Position numbers and translations under genes: made by a program. Below are positions 45,664 through 54,914 of a stretch of DNA of 64,000 nt, one piece after another. This DNA is from Gonatopus flavifemur (lineage: Eukaryota > Arthropoda > Insecta > Hymenoptera > Dryinidae): positions 3,177,501 through 3,241,500 of the forward strand of contig JAFFJZ010000025.1 in the NCBI GenBank assembly GCA_018340375.1, written 5' to 3'. Each line of letters begins with the position of its first letter. Position 1 is the stretch's first letter. Under the pieces are notes generated by a model that made no database searches, was not told the origin of the DNA, and saw only the letters and a program-made list of their open reading frames with translations.

Positions 45664-45899
45664 TCTGAGTAAAAAGAGTGTGGCAAAAGTAAAAACCATT
45701 ACGATTTCAGTTCTTTATATTATTGTATATATTGTGAATGTATATATCTTTTGATTTAACACATTTGGTGTGTTAATATCATTCGATAATTATATTAATA
45801 ATGATTCAATGTTGGAAATAATAATAATAATGATCATAATAGGAACAACAAAATGGGCCGTTTAGTTCTTGTTTAATATTAAGTTATGAATGAAGTTTT

Positions 45900-46830
45900 G
45901 ATTTTTGGCATCCGCCATCCTGAATTTCGGAATTCTGACAACGGATTCGTGATCAGCGATCCCGAAAACCCCTGGGTACCGAGTTTGAAGGGAATCCGAT
46001 GATTTTTACAATTTTCGTCCGCTATATTGGGTCCGTTATTTTGAATTTTGAATTCCAGACCATGGATTCGTAATCAGTGACCACAGAAACCCCTGAGTAC
46101 CGAGTTTGAAGAAAATGCGATGATTTTCTTAATTTTTGTCCACCATATTGGATCCGCCATTCTGAATTTCAAAATTTCGACAACGGATTCGTAATTGGTG
46201 ACCCCAAAAACTCCTGGATGCCAAGTTTGAAGAAAATCCGATGATCTTCTCGAATTTATTCCACCATATTGGATCCGCCATTTTGAATTTCGGAATAAAG
46301 ACAACGGATTTGTAATCAGCGACCCCAAAAATCCCTTGGTACCCAATTTGAAAAGAATCCGATAATTTTTTCAATTTTCGTCCGCCATATTGGATTCGCC
46401 ATTCTGAATTTGGGAACTCAGACAGCGGATTCGTAATCAGCGACCCCGAAAACCTCTGATCACCAGATTTGAAAAAAATCCGATGATTTCTTCCAATTTT
46501 CGTCCACCACATTGGATCCGCCATTCTGAATTTCGAAATGAGAACAACGGATTCGTAATCAGCGACCCCAAAAACCGTTGGGTACCCAATTTGAGGAGAA
46601 TCCGATGATTTTTAAAATTTCCGTCCGCCATATTGGATTCGCCATTCCGAATTTTGGACCTCAAACAGCAGATTCGTAATCAGCGACCCCAAAAACCCCT
46701 GATCACCAAGTTTGAAGAAAATCCGATGGTTTCTTTCAATGTTCGTCCGCCATATTGGATCCGTCATTTTGAATTTTGAAATTCTGACAACGGATTCGTA
46801 ATCAGTGACCCCATAAACTTCCCGAGTACG
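45900..46830. repeat. Transib right subterminal tandem repeats, 8 units
   Basis: GGATTCGTAATCAGCGACCCC-like marks occur near 45937, 46044, 46175, 46297, 46420, 46540, 46665 and 46785, spacing 107-131 bp. Every unit also holds one or two CCGCCAT words, the inverse of ATGGCGG in the left set. Confidence 0.9.
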
Positions 46831-47093
46831 AAGTCGCAAGCGAATTTGAGAGCCCCTTATGATTTTGTCCAGCTTTTTGGCATTTGGCCCCACTGTGCGT
46901 TTGTCACTAAATACATAGCTTTCTAATCCATCAAGTTTGCGAATGCTATACCGTATAACTACCGGATGTTAATGGTCTGTCTCTTTGTAACCGCCGATCA
47001 TGTACGACGTAAAATTTACCACACGTGCAATGTATCTTTTATGTTGAAATATATTTTATGATATTGACTTAAATAACTCGTTTAATGCAATAC

Positions 47094-50000
47094 ACCTCCC
47101 CGTGGATGATTGCGGGTCTTCCAGGGGGATATTCATGATACCTGTCCTTGATATCCTTTTTATCCATCCCTGGTAGTATCTGCTTCCTTTACGTGGTGGG
47201 GAGGATAAGTATCTCAGAGTTGGATCTTTTTTTTGAGTGGAATAAACTACTCAAGAGAAAGAATACAAACTGAGAGAAACGAAATCATCCTAATGCCAGA
47301 AACATCGGCAAAATCAAACGGAAGGAAAGCAAGGGGAAACTACCTTCCTTGACATGTTTCAATACTTCCCGAGGAAATGAAACCTTCTTCCTAACCTGGA
47401 ATATCATGTAACAAAAACAAACGAACAAATTAATTAATACATGATGGCGCTCTCTCGAGTAAAATATTCCGGAGGTAAACTAGTCTCCCGTTCGGATCTC
47501 CGGGTGGAGGCTGCTCGAGGAAGCTTCATCAGCAAGGAACGGAAACCGAAGAATAGGATAGGAAAAAGAAACAACATTCTTCGAGTCGGAGCGTGCAATG
47601 TTAGATCACTGAAGCAAGCGGGAAAATTAGAAAATTTGAAATTAGAAATGAATAGGTTGAATATAGACGTAATGGGGATTAGCGAAATGAGATGGCCACA
47701 AGAGGGCGATTTCTGGAGTGGGGATTATAGAATAATTCATACAGCATCAAAGAACGGTCAAGCAGGTGTAGGAATTGTAATGCATAAAAGAGTGGGAAAT
47801 AGAACACAAAATTATTTGCAACATAATGAACGTGTGATGATGGTTAGAATCAGAACAAAACCGGTAGACACAGTCATAGTCCAAGTATACATGCCCACAT
47901 CTGCATATTCGGAGGGAGATATTGAAAAAACGTACGAAGAAATAGAAGGAGTGATAGAATATGTGAAGGGAGAAGAGAATTTGATAGTGATGGGGGATTG
48001 GAATGCGGTAGTAGGACAAGGAGAAGAGGACAACATTATAGGAGATTTCGCGTTAGGGAGGAGGAACGATAGAGGACAACGTTTAGTCGAATTTTGTGAA
48101 AATCATAAGATGGTTATCACAAACACTTTATTCGAAAATCATCCAAGAAGAATCTACACTTGGAAAATGCCAGGAGATACAGCAAGATACCAAATTGATT
48201 ACATATTAGTGAAACAAAGATTTAGAAACCAAGTGAAAAACTGTAAAACTTATCCCGGTGCAGATATAGATAGTGATCATAATATGTTGATGATGAAATG
48301 TTCTCTGAAATTCAAATCTCTGAAGAAGAAAAGGAAAATGCAGAAAAGATGGAATTTGAAGAACCTCAAGCAAAAACAAACACATGAGGCATTCGAGAAA
48401 ATGTTGGATGAAAAATTGGGAGATCAAAAAGAGAAAGACTTGGGAATAGAGAGGAGATGGACAAAGATGAAGGGGAATATAACAGAATGTGCGGATAAGA
48501 TTTTGAAGAATGATGGAGTAGAAGCTAAAAACCCATGGATAACGGGAGAAATTTTAGAATTGATAAATGAAAGAAGAAAATACAAGAATAATGATAGCCA
48601 AGAAGGCCAGCGACGATACAAATCATTGAGAAATAAAATAATAAGAGAATCAAGGAAAGCAAAAGAACAGTGGTTAGAAGAGAAATGTCAGGAAATAGAA
48701 ATAAGATTGCATTTAGGAAAAATAGATGAAGCATATAGGATTATTAAAAGATTTTTCGGACAAATGAAATCTAGAAGCAATAAGATTAGAAACTCTCTAG
48801 GACGACAATTGATAAAAACGGAAGAGAAAATAGAACAGTGGATCAATCATTTGGAAGACTTGTATAGAGGAAACGATGATATAGCACTATTAGAGAAGGA
48901 GGAGGATGTAGATGAGGAAGAATTGGGAGATTCGATATTGAGATCAGAATTCGACAAGGCTTTGAAAGAATTGAAAAATAATAAAGCGCCAGGCATAGAT
49001 GGCATAAGTGCGGACCTTATAAAAGCCTCCAGTGAAGGAACTCGCGACGCACTGTTTGAATTGATTAGAGATATGTACGAAAAAGGAGAAGTACCGGAAG
49101 ATTTCCAGAAGAATAAAATTGTCGCTATCCCGAAAAAACAAGGGGCAGACAAATGCGAGAACTACAGAACGATCAGTTTAACTTCACATGCTTCGAAAAT
49201 ACTGACCAAAATTATATACAGGAGGATGGAAAATAAAATAGAGAGTAGATTGGCAGAGGATCAGTTTGGTTTTAGAAAAAATAGGGGAACGCGAGAAGCA
49301 ATCTTAGCACTCTGAGCAGTAATAGAGAAAAGGATAGCGCTGAAGGAATCTGTGTAGATAGGTTTTGTAGATATACAAAAGGCTTTCGATAATGTGGACT
49401 GGGAGAAGATGTTTGCGATCCTGAAGAAGGTGGGAATAAATTATAAAGATAGAAGAATAATATACGAATTATATAAGAATCAAAGTGCAATAATAGACAT
49501 AGAGGGTCAGGAAGGGGGAGCACAAATAAGAAGAGGGGTGAGACAAGGATGCTCATTATCGCCACTGATGTTCAATTTATATATAGAAGAAGCAATGAAC
49601 GAAGTGAAGGAGGAAATTCAATCGAAATTACAGATTCAGGGAGAAAATATAAGTATGTTGAGATTCGCGGATGACATAGCTATATTGGCCACGAGTAGTA
49701 CTGAGTCAGAAAATATTCTCAACACTATGAAAACAATATTACTAGATAACTACTGTATGAATATAAATAAAGACAAAACAAAATTCATGATGTGTACAGC
49801 AGCGAAAACAGCTAGAAGAACGAGAATCAAAATAGATACCGAGACAATTGAACAGGTGAAAGAATTCAAATATCTAGGAAGCATAATTACAGAGAACGGC
49901 AGAAGCGAAAGAGATATAAGAGCAAGAATAGCACAAGGGAAACAGGCTTTTTATCAAAAGAGATAGTTATTATGCTCAAAAAATATAAGCTTGGAAGTAA

Positions 50001-50452
50001 GGAAGAAATTCTTGAACAGTTACGTTTGGAGCACAGCATTATATGGTTGCGAAACTTGGACAATGGGGAAAACTGATCAACGAAGACTTGAAGCTTTTGA
50101 AATGTGGTGTTATAGGAGGATGCTCAGAATAAAATGGATAGACAAAGTCAAAAATGAAGAAGTACTCGAGCAGATAAATGAAGAAAGAAATCTTTTGAAA
50201 CACATCGTGAAAAGGAGAAGCAATCTTATAGGACACACATTACGGCATGAGAGTTTATTGAAAACAATATTGGAAGGGAAAATAAATGGTAAAACTGGTA
50301 AAGGTAGACCTAGAGCAAGTTATATGAAGCAAATCGTACAAGACAAGGGATGTAGTAGATATGTAGAAATTAAACGTTTGGCGGATAATAGACAGGGGTG
50401 GAGGGTTTCATCAAACCAGTCGTAAGACTGATTACTTCATGATGATGATGAC
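47094..50452 (+). mobile_element. RTE-like LINE copy 2, near full length, 10-bp duplication
   Basis: AATGCAATAC occurs at 47084-47093 and 50453-50462 as target duplication inside the Copia 5' LTR; the 3' LTR shows the single copy. The 3' end is a (GAT)n tail rather than poly(A). One ORF with endonuclease and RT and no ORF1 fits the RTE group. About 3.36 kb with a 347-bp leader. Confidence 0.94.
47441..50425 (+). pseudogene. RTE-type endonuclease/reverse transcriptase, three stops
   Basis: The ATG at 47441 opens a 995-codon frame ending in TAA at 50423-50425. The N-terminal 240 residues are the endonuclease (RVGACNVRSL, MGISEMRWP, VMGDWNAVVG, IDSDHNML). A basic linker follows, then RT (NKAPGIDGISADLI near 48980, CENYRTISLTSHASKIL, RRGVRQGCSLSPLMF, FADDIAIL near 49664) and the C-terminal RTE domain (CETWTMGKTDQRRLEAFEMW, GKGRPRASY). 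All one frame except for stops near 49315, 49354 and 49964. Copy 1 has sense codons at the last two (Tyr, Gln), showing these are private point changes. Proteins of this kind are often labelled craniofacial development protein 2-like in insect genomes. Confidence 0.93.
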
Positions 50453-50468
50453 AATGCAATACTCTACA

Positions 50469-50485
50469 GGTTATGGGTACAGTTC
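50469..50485 (+). promoter_or_regulatory. Copia primer-binding site
   Basis: GGTTATGGGTACAG begins directly after the 5' LTR end. Its first nine bases equal the initiator-Met tRNA internal site used by Drosophila copia (established knowledge); the following bases differ by a few. Confidence 0.75.
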
Positions 50486-50634
50486 GTAAATGTTGAAAGT
50501 ATATATATTTTGTGTATGAGACTAAAATTCATCACGGTAATTAGTTATCTAATGTCGAAACACGTGTTGACATAACCTCACTCTCATTTTAATTGTTTCT
50601 TCTTTTCTGCATTCGATTCGTGTAAATCTTCGTC

Positions 50635-51206
50635 ATGCCTAATGAAACAAACGACCAGACTCCACGCACTACCACATCTTTATCGACGTTAGTGCCAAAT
50701 ATTGAAAAATTAGAAGGCCAACAAAATTATGGGAGTTGGAAGTTTGCCATGAAAATGTATCTCATGCTCGAAGGCCTTTTTGGTTATGTTGATGGTACTA
50801 TCGCAATGAATGATGCAATACATACAGTGCGCGACCAAAGTGCATGAGCAAAAATATGCCTTGCTATTAAACCAAATTGTTACATCCACGTGCAGAATGC
50901 CAATTCATCTAAAGTCGCGTGAAATAACCCAAAAGAAGCATACGAAGGACGAAGCATAGCTACTGTTTTTGAAATGACTCGAAAACTATTGAATACGAAG
51001 CGGGATAATTTTTCTTCGATGGAAGAATATGTGACTGATATTCTCGTTACCATTCAGAAATTGGCCGACGTTGGTGAAACGATTGAGGATGAGTGGGTTG
51101 CGTTTATAATGATGAATGGTATCTCTCAAGAATATGAGACATTCGTATCCACAATCAGTCAACAATCAAAAGAAAAATCAAAATCTGGAGAAATGAAATC
51201 ATTTGA
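50635..51206 (+). pseudogene. Copia gag, N-terminal part, broken
   Basis: Starts MPNETNDQ and continues LEGQQNYGSWKFAMKMYLM, the Copia-type gag start. In-frame TGA codons at 50845-50847 and near 50920 fall where the family has Trp. The frame continues to about 51206 (SSMEEYVTDILVTIQKLADV), where a frame change leads into the zinc-knuckle part. Confidence 0.85.
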
Positions 51207-53429
51207 TTGAATGAAAGTGAAAGACGTCGTATTAAGGCAACCGATACTTTATTGTTGAATCGATCTGTCATGCTAGCAAATGACAGAAGAAAAGTGAATA
51301 AGAAATTCCATAAACGAAAAGGAAGCAAAATCCATTGTTACAATTGTGGGGATCCGTCTCATAAGAAACCTGACTGTCCGAAGCTCAAGAGAGAAAACGA
51401 GCAGAAGGTATGCTCAGTTTGCCACCACGAGCAACCATCCAATACCACCGCTTCAATTGCATCAGCGTTGCTCACAAATATCTCATCTTCAGAATGGGTC
51501 ATCGACTCTGGAGCCACATCACATATGGTGAAGGACAACGACCATTTCATCAACTTTGACGAGCATCACAACACGTTGATCTCCGTGGCCGACGACACGA
51601 AATTATTGTTCAAAGGAATAGGAGACGTGAGATTTGATACTCGTATGAACAGTTACGGTCAAACAACAATTGTAAAGGGTGCAAAAGGTAACGTTGTATT
51701 GTTCGATAATAAATCACGTACGATATATGATAAGAAAGATTTTATTGTTAAAGGAAATATACAAGTTACAGGTTCGAAGAGATCAGGCTTATGTATTGTA
51801 GATAACCTATACAAGAAACCAGTGAGGGCAATGAGTGTCAACACCTTATCTGCACAAGAACTCTGGCATAAACGTTGGGGTCATCTTTCTCGTAAAGGAA
51901 TGAGCCAACTAACAAATGGTCTCTTAGATGGAATCAAATTTGTGGAAGATGACCAAAAGGTATGTGTGACATGTCTTGAAGGCAAACAGACGACCAAGCC
52001 TTTCCCTAAGAAGGGAAAAAGAGCTACAACGAAATTGGAGTTAATTCACTCCGATGTCTGTGGGCCCATGGACCCACCATCATGGGGTGGTGCTCGTTAT
52101 TGTGTCACTTTTATCGATGATTTCACAAGAAAAACTTTTGGTTATACGATCAACAATAAAAGCCAAGTTTTTTCAAAATTTCTCGAATTTGAAGCTCGAG
52201 TTGAAAATCAAACCGGTGATAAAATGAAATGCTTGAGATATGATAATGGTGGCGAATATATGAGCAACGAATTTAAAAATTATCTAAAAGTCCATGGGAT
52301 CCGTCACCAAACTACAGTACCCTACACACCGCAACAGAATGGGATCGCAGAACGTACAAACAGAATCCTTTGCGAACGTGTTAGGTGTGTGCTATTTGAG
52401 TCTAATCTCGATCGAAGATTTTGGGCAGAAGTGATGAGTACTGCCATATATTTAAAGAGTTTGTCTCCAACTGCTGCGGTGTGTGAGGCAGTTCCAGAGA
52501 GTGCTTGGCGGGGTGAAAAAATTGGCATTCCGCACCTACGTGTATTTGGGTGCCGAGCCCAGGTTCATATTCCTAAATTAAAACGGAATGAATTAGATAA
52601 AAAGTCAACATCCTTAATTTTTGTAGGATTCTGTCTAGATACCAAGGGTTATCGTTTAGTATCAATCTGTGATCCTAAAAATGTAATTATCGCTAGAGAT
52701 GTCAAATTTATTGGAAATGAAATTAGTTCTCGACTCATTCCTAAAGAGTCTGATGCAATAAATTCTAATGAACCATCTAGAAATGCAGATATTGATAATA
52801 ATATTGAATCCGAAGTAGATGTGCAAATGGATCACACTAAAATTGACCAATTAGACGCACATGAGATCACTTCTGGCAGTACCGATCCTTCCAGTAATGT
52901 TAGCTCTGAGAACGGTGGTTTTATAACGCCATCTGAATCACAATTAGCTAACGAATCATTTGATGAAGATGATAGCGGCAGTTCACACGCTCATCGACCT
53001 CAACATCAAATTTCTCGGGAGAAAAATGCAGAAGTTGAGCAAACAACAGAGCGAAGATATCCGAGTCGTACGAGAAAATCTCTAAGATACGATGATTTTG
53101 AATACTCCTTTTTAGCTGTTAGTCCTTATGATCCCAAGAATTTTGATGGGATTTATAGTAGGTCGGACCGTGTGTGCTTGGAAAAAGCTATGCGGGAAGT
53201 GTTAAAATCCTCAAGTCAAAACAATACTTTGGAGTTGGTAGATCGATCTGATAATCGGAACGTAGTTAAATGTGAATGGGTATATAAACTCAAAGAGGGC
53301 GTCGACGGCTCAACCAGGTATAAAGCTAGGTTGGTTGTCAAAGGTTTCACTCAGAGACCAGGGCAAGATTATGATCAAACCTTTGCTCCAGTAGTTGAAA
53401 CCTCGTCACTTAGAGTTCTTTTTGGTTGA
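51207..53429 (+). CDS. Copia gag end, protease, integrase and start of RT
   Basis: A 740-codon open stretch of the Copia polyprotein. Zinc knuckle CYNCGDPSHKKPDC at residues 44-57; aspartic protease motif WVIDSGATSHM at 97-107; integrase zinc-binding HKRWGH...CVTC around 217-260; integrase catalytic region with IHSDVCGPM, CLRYDNGGEYM and QQNGIAERTNR; a low-complexity Ser/Asp/Glu linker; then the RT start (KARLVVKGFTQRPGQDYDQT). It ends at a TGA (53427-53429) where Trp is expected, so it is a broken polyprotein, although this stretch itself is uninterrupted. Confidence 0.93.
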   Translation: MNESERRRIKATDTLLLNRSVMLANDRRKVNKKFHKRKGSKIHCYNCGDPSHKKPDCPKLKRENEQKVCSVCHHEQPSNTTASIASALLTNISSSEWVIDSGATSHMVKDNDHFINFDEHHNTLISVADDTKLLFKGIGDVRFDTRMNSYGQTTIVKGAKGNVVLFDNKSRTIYDKKDFIVKGNIQVTGSKRSGLCIVDNLYKKPVRAMSVNTLSAQELWHKRWGHLSRKGMSQLTNGLLDGIKFVEDDQKVCVTCLEGKQTTKPFPKKGKRATTKLELIHSDVCGPMDPPSWGGARYCVTFIDDFTRKTFGYTINNKSQVFSKFLEFEARVENQTGDKMKCLRYDNGGEYMSNEFKNYLKVHGIRHQTTVPYTPQQNGIAERTNRILCERVRCVLFESNLDRRFWAEVMSTAIYLKSLSPTAAVCEAVPESAWRGEKIGIPHLRVFGCRAQVHIPKLKRNELDKKSTSLIFVGFCLDTKGYRLVSICDPKNVIIARDVKFIGNEISSRLIPKESDAINSNEPSRNADIDNNIESEVDVQMDHTKIDQLDAHEITSGSTDPSSNVSSENGGFITPSESQLANESFDEDDSGSSHAHRPQHQISREKNAEVEQTTERRYPSRTRKSLRYDDFEYSFLAVSPYDPKNFDGIYSRSDRVCLEKAMREVLKSSSQNNTLELVDRSDNRNVVKCEWVYKLKEGVDGSTRYKARLVVKGFTQRPGQDYDQTFAPVVETSSLRVLFG

Positions 53430-54425
53430 GCCGCAGAATGAGATCTAGAAATAGATCATGTTGATGTCACGACTGCATTTCTAAATGGTGACTTAGATGA
53501 AACTATTTTTATGGAGCAACCAGAAGGTTTCGTTGACCAAGAAAAAGGGAACAAAGTTTGTAAGCTCAAAAAGACCATTTATGGGCTGGAGCAAGCAGCA
53601 CGTTGTTAGAATGGAAAAATTCATCTTTTTCTTGTGACAAGGAATTTTATTAGATCCAAGTATGATTCTTGTATCTATATAAATGGGTCTAAAAATAATT
53701 TTACCGTAGTTGGTTTACATGTAGATGATTTTTATATTTTCTCAAACTCGATTGATGAGATTCGTCGTCTGAAATGAGCACTTTGAGAATTATTTAGAAT
53801 TGAAGACCTAGGCGCAATCAAAGAATGTTTAGAAATGAGAGTCACTAGAATTAGAGAGCAAGGTACCATTAAACTGGACCAAGAATCTTATGTCATAGAT
53901 ATTGTTGAAAGGTTTGGTATGATTGATTGTAAATCTGTTGCTACACCTCTTGGTACATCTCAAAGATTGACTAAAGCGGAGAATAATGAACAAAATAATG
54001 TTTATCAGAAATTGATAGGTAGTTGATTGTATCTTTCCGTTTGTACACGCCCTGATATTTGCCATACGGTGAGTTATTTGAGCCAGTTCAATACATGTAA
54101 CGAGAGCGAACATCTAACTGCTGCTAAAAGGGTGGTTAGATACTTGAAAGGTTCACTAGGTTTGGGCTTAGTTTATCGCAAAGGCGAGTCTTTATTGAAA
54201 GGCTATGCAGATGCAGATTATGCTGGCTGTGTAGTTGATAGAGCTTCATTTACTGGCTATGTCCACATGTTTGCGGGTGCAGCTGTTGTTTGGAAGTCTA
54301 GAAGGCAGCGAACGGAAACCCTTGCTGAGAGCTTCACTTTTGCGGAATACTCCGCGATAAGCGAATGTGGCAAAGAAAGTGTATACCTCCAAGGTCTAAT
54401 GACCGAACTATATAAGAATCCTTGA
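53430..54425 (+). pseudogene. Copia RT remainder and RNase H, many stops
   Basis: The frame continues after 53429 through RT (VTTAFLNGDLDETIFMEQ, the catalytic-site variant LHVDDFYIF near 53720) into RNase H (GYADADYAGCVVDRAS, RRQRTETLAESFTFAEY). Stops occur near 53438, 53608, 53777, 53785, 54025 and 54423; several coincide with usual Trp positions. After the last stop the RNase H tail (FNDNQEANKLC) is still readable to about 54650. Confidence 0.9.
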
Positions 54426-54685
54426 ACTTTAACTATCTTTAATGATAACCAGGAAGCGAACAAATTATGCTGTAATGAAGCGCAACATGGGAGAAGTAAG
54501 CATATCAATGTTGAATATCATCAGATTCGTAATTGGATGAGGGACCATGTGGTTCGTGTAGTTTACTTACCTGATACAGACATGATTGCAGATATGTTTA
54601 CTAAGGTTCTGAATGGTTCTGAGCATAAATTTTATGTAGAGGGTTTAGGTATAAGTCTATGAATCAGTTTCTGTGCTTGCTGGAT

Positions 54686-54695
54686 TGAGTGAGGG
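54686..54695 (+). promoter_or_regulatory. Copia polypurine tract
   Basis: TGAGTGAGGG immediately before the 3' LTR start TGTTAG; purine-rich and correctly placed for plus-strand priming. Confidence 0.6.
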
Positions 54696-54914
54696 TGTTA
54701 GTTTGGTAGTACCGTTTGTCATTGAATACATAGCTTTCTAATCCATCAAGTTTGCGGACGCTATACCGTATAACTACCGGATGGTGATGGTCTGTCTCTT
54801 TGTAACCGCTGATCATGTACGACGTAAAATTTACCACACGTGCAATTTATCTTTCATGTTAAAGGATATTTTATGATATTGACCTCAATAACTTGTTCAA
54901 TGCAATACTCTACA
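54696..54914 (+). repeat. Copia 3' LTR, intact
   Basis: 219 bp, TGTTAG to TCTACA, with the TAAAT duplication directly after. It provides the uninterrupted reference for the Transib site (GTACCGTTTGTCAT) and the LINE site (CAATGCAATACTCT). Confidence 0.95.

Larger units (their letters stand above)
41234..46897 (+). mobile_element. Transib DNA transposon (RAG1-related), 5-bp duplication CGTTT
   Basis: The ends CACAGTGGGGCCAAATGCC and its complement match over about 29 bp and start with CACAGTG, the same seven bases as the V(D)J recombination signal heptamer and typical of Transib ends. CGTTT flanks both sides (41229-41233, 46898-46902), and the 3' LTR of the host Copia shows the empty site. 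The interior holds a two-exon transposase and subterminal tandem repeats on both sides. 5664 bp. Confidence 0.96.
41212..50468 (+). repeat. Copia 5' LTR, in three pieces
   Basis: Pieces 41212-41233, 46898-47093 and 50463-50468, separated by the Transib and the LINE. Together they equal the intact 3' LTR at 54696-54914 (219 bp) apart from the two target duplications and point differences. Confidence 0.93.
41212..54914 (+). mobile_element. Copia-type LTR retrotransposon, with two later insertions in its 5' LTR
   Basis: An LTR beginning TGTTAG and ending TCTACA is present at both ends, and a perfect 5-bp duplication TAAAT flanks it (41207-41211, 54915-54919). Without the Transib and LINE insertions the element is about 4.7 kb. 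The gag, protease, integrase, RT, RNase H order is the Copia order. The LTRs differ at about 16-18 of 219 positions by hand alignment, so it is old. It lies inside a P-like transposase gene. Confidence 0.95.

Noticed and set aside
18484..54425. Possible recoding of TGA as Trp in this genome
   Set aside because: Several true gene ends use TGA (Transib end at 45661-45663, F-box gene end), other stops in the same elements are TAG or TAA, and some TGAs fall at Leu or Arg positions. Decay explains it better.
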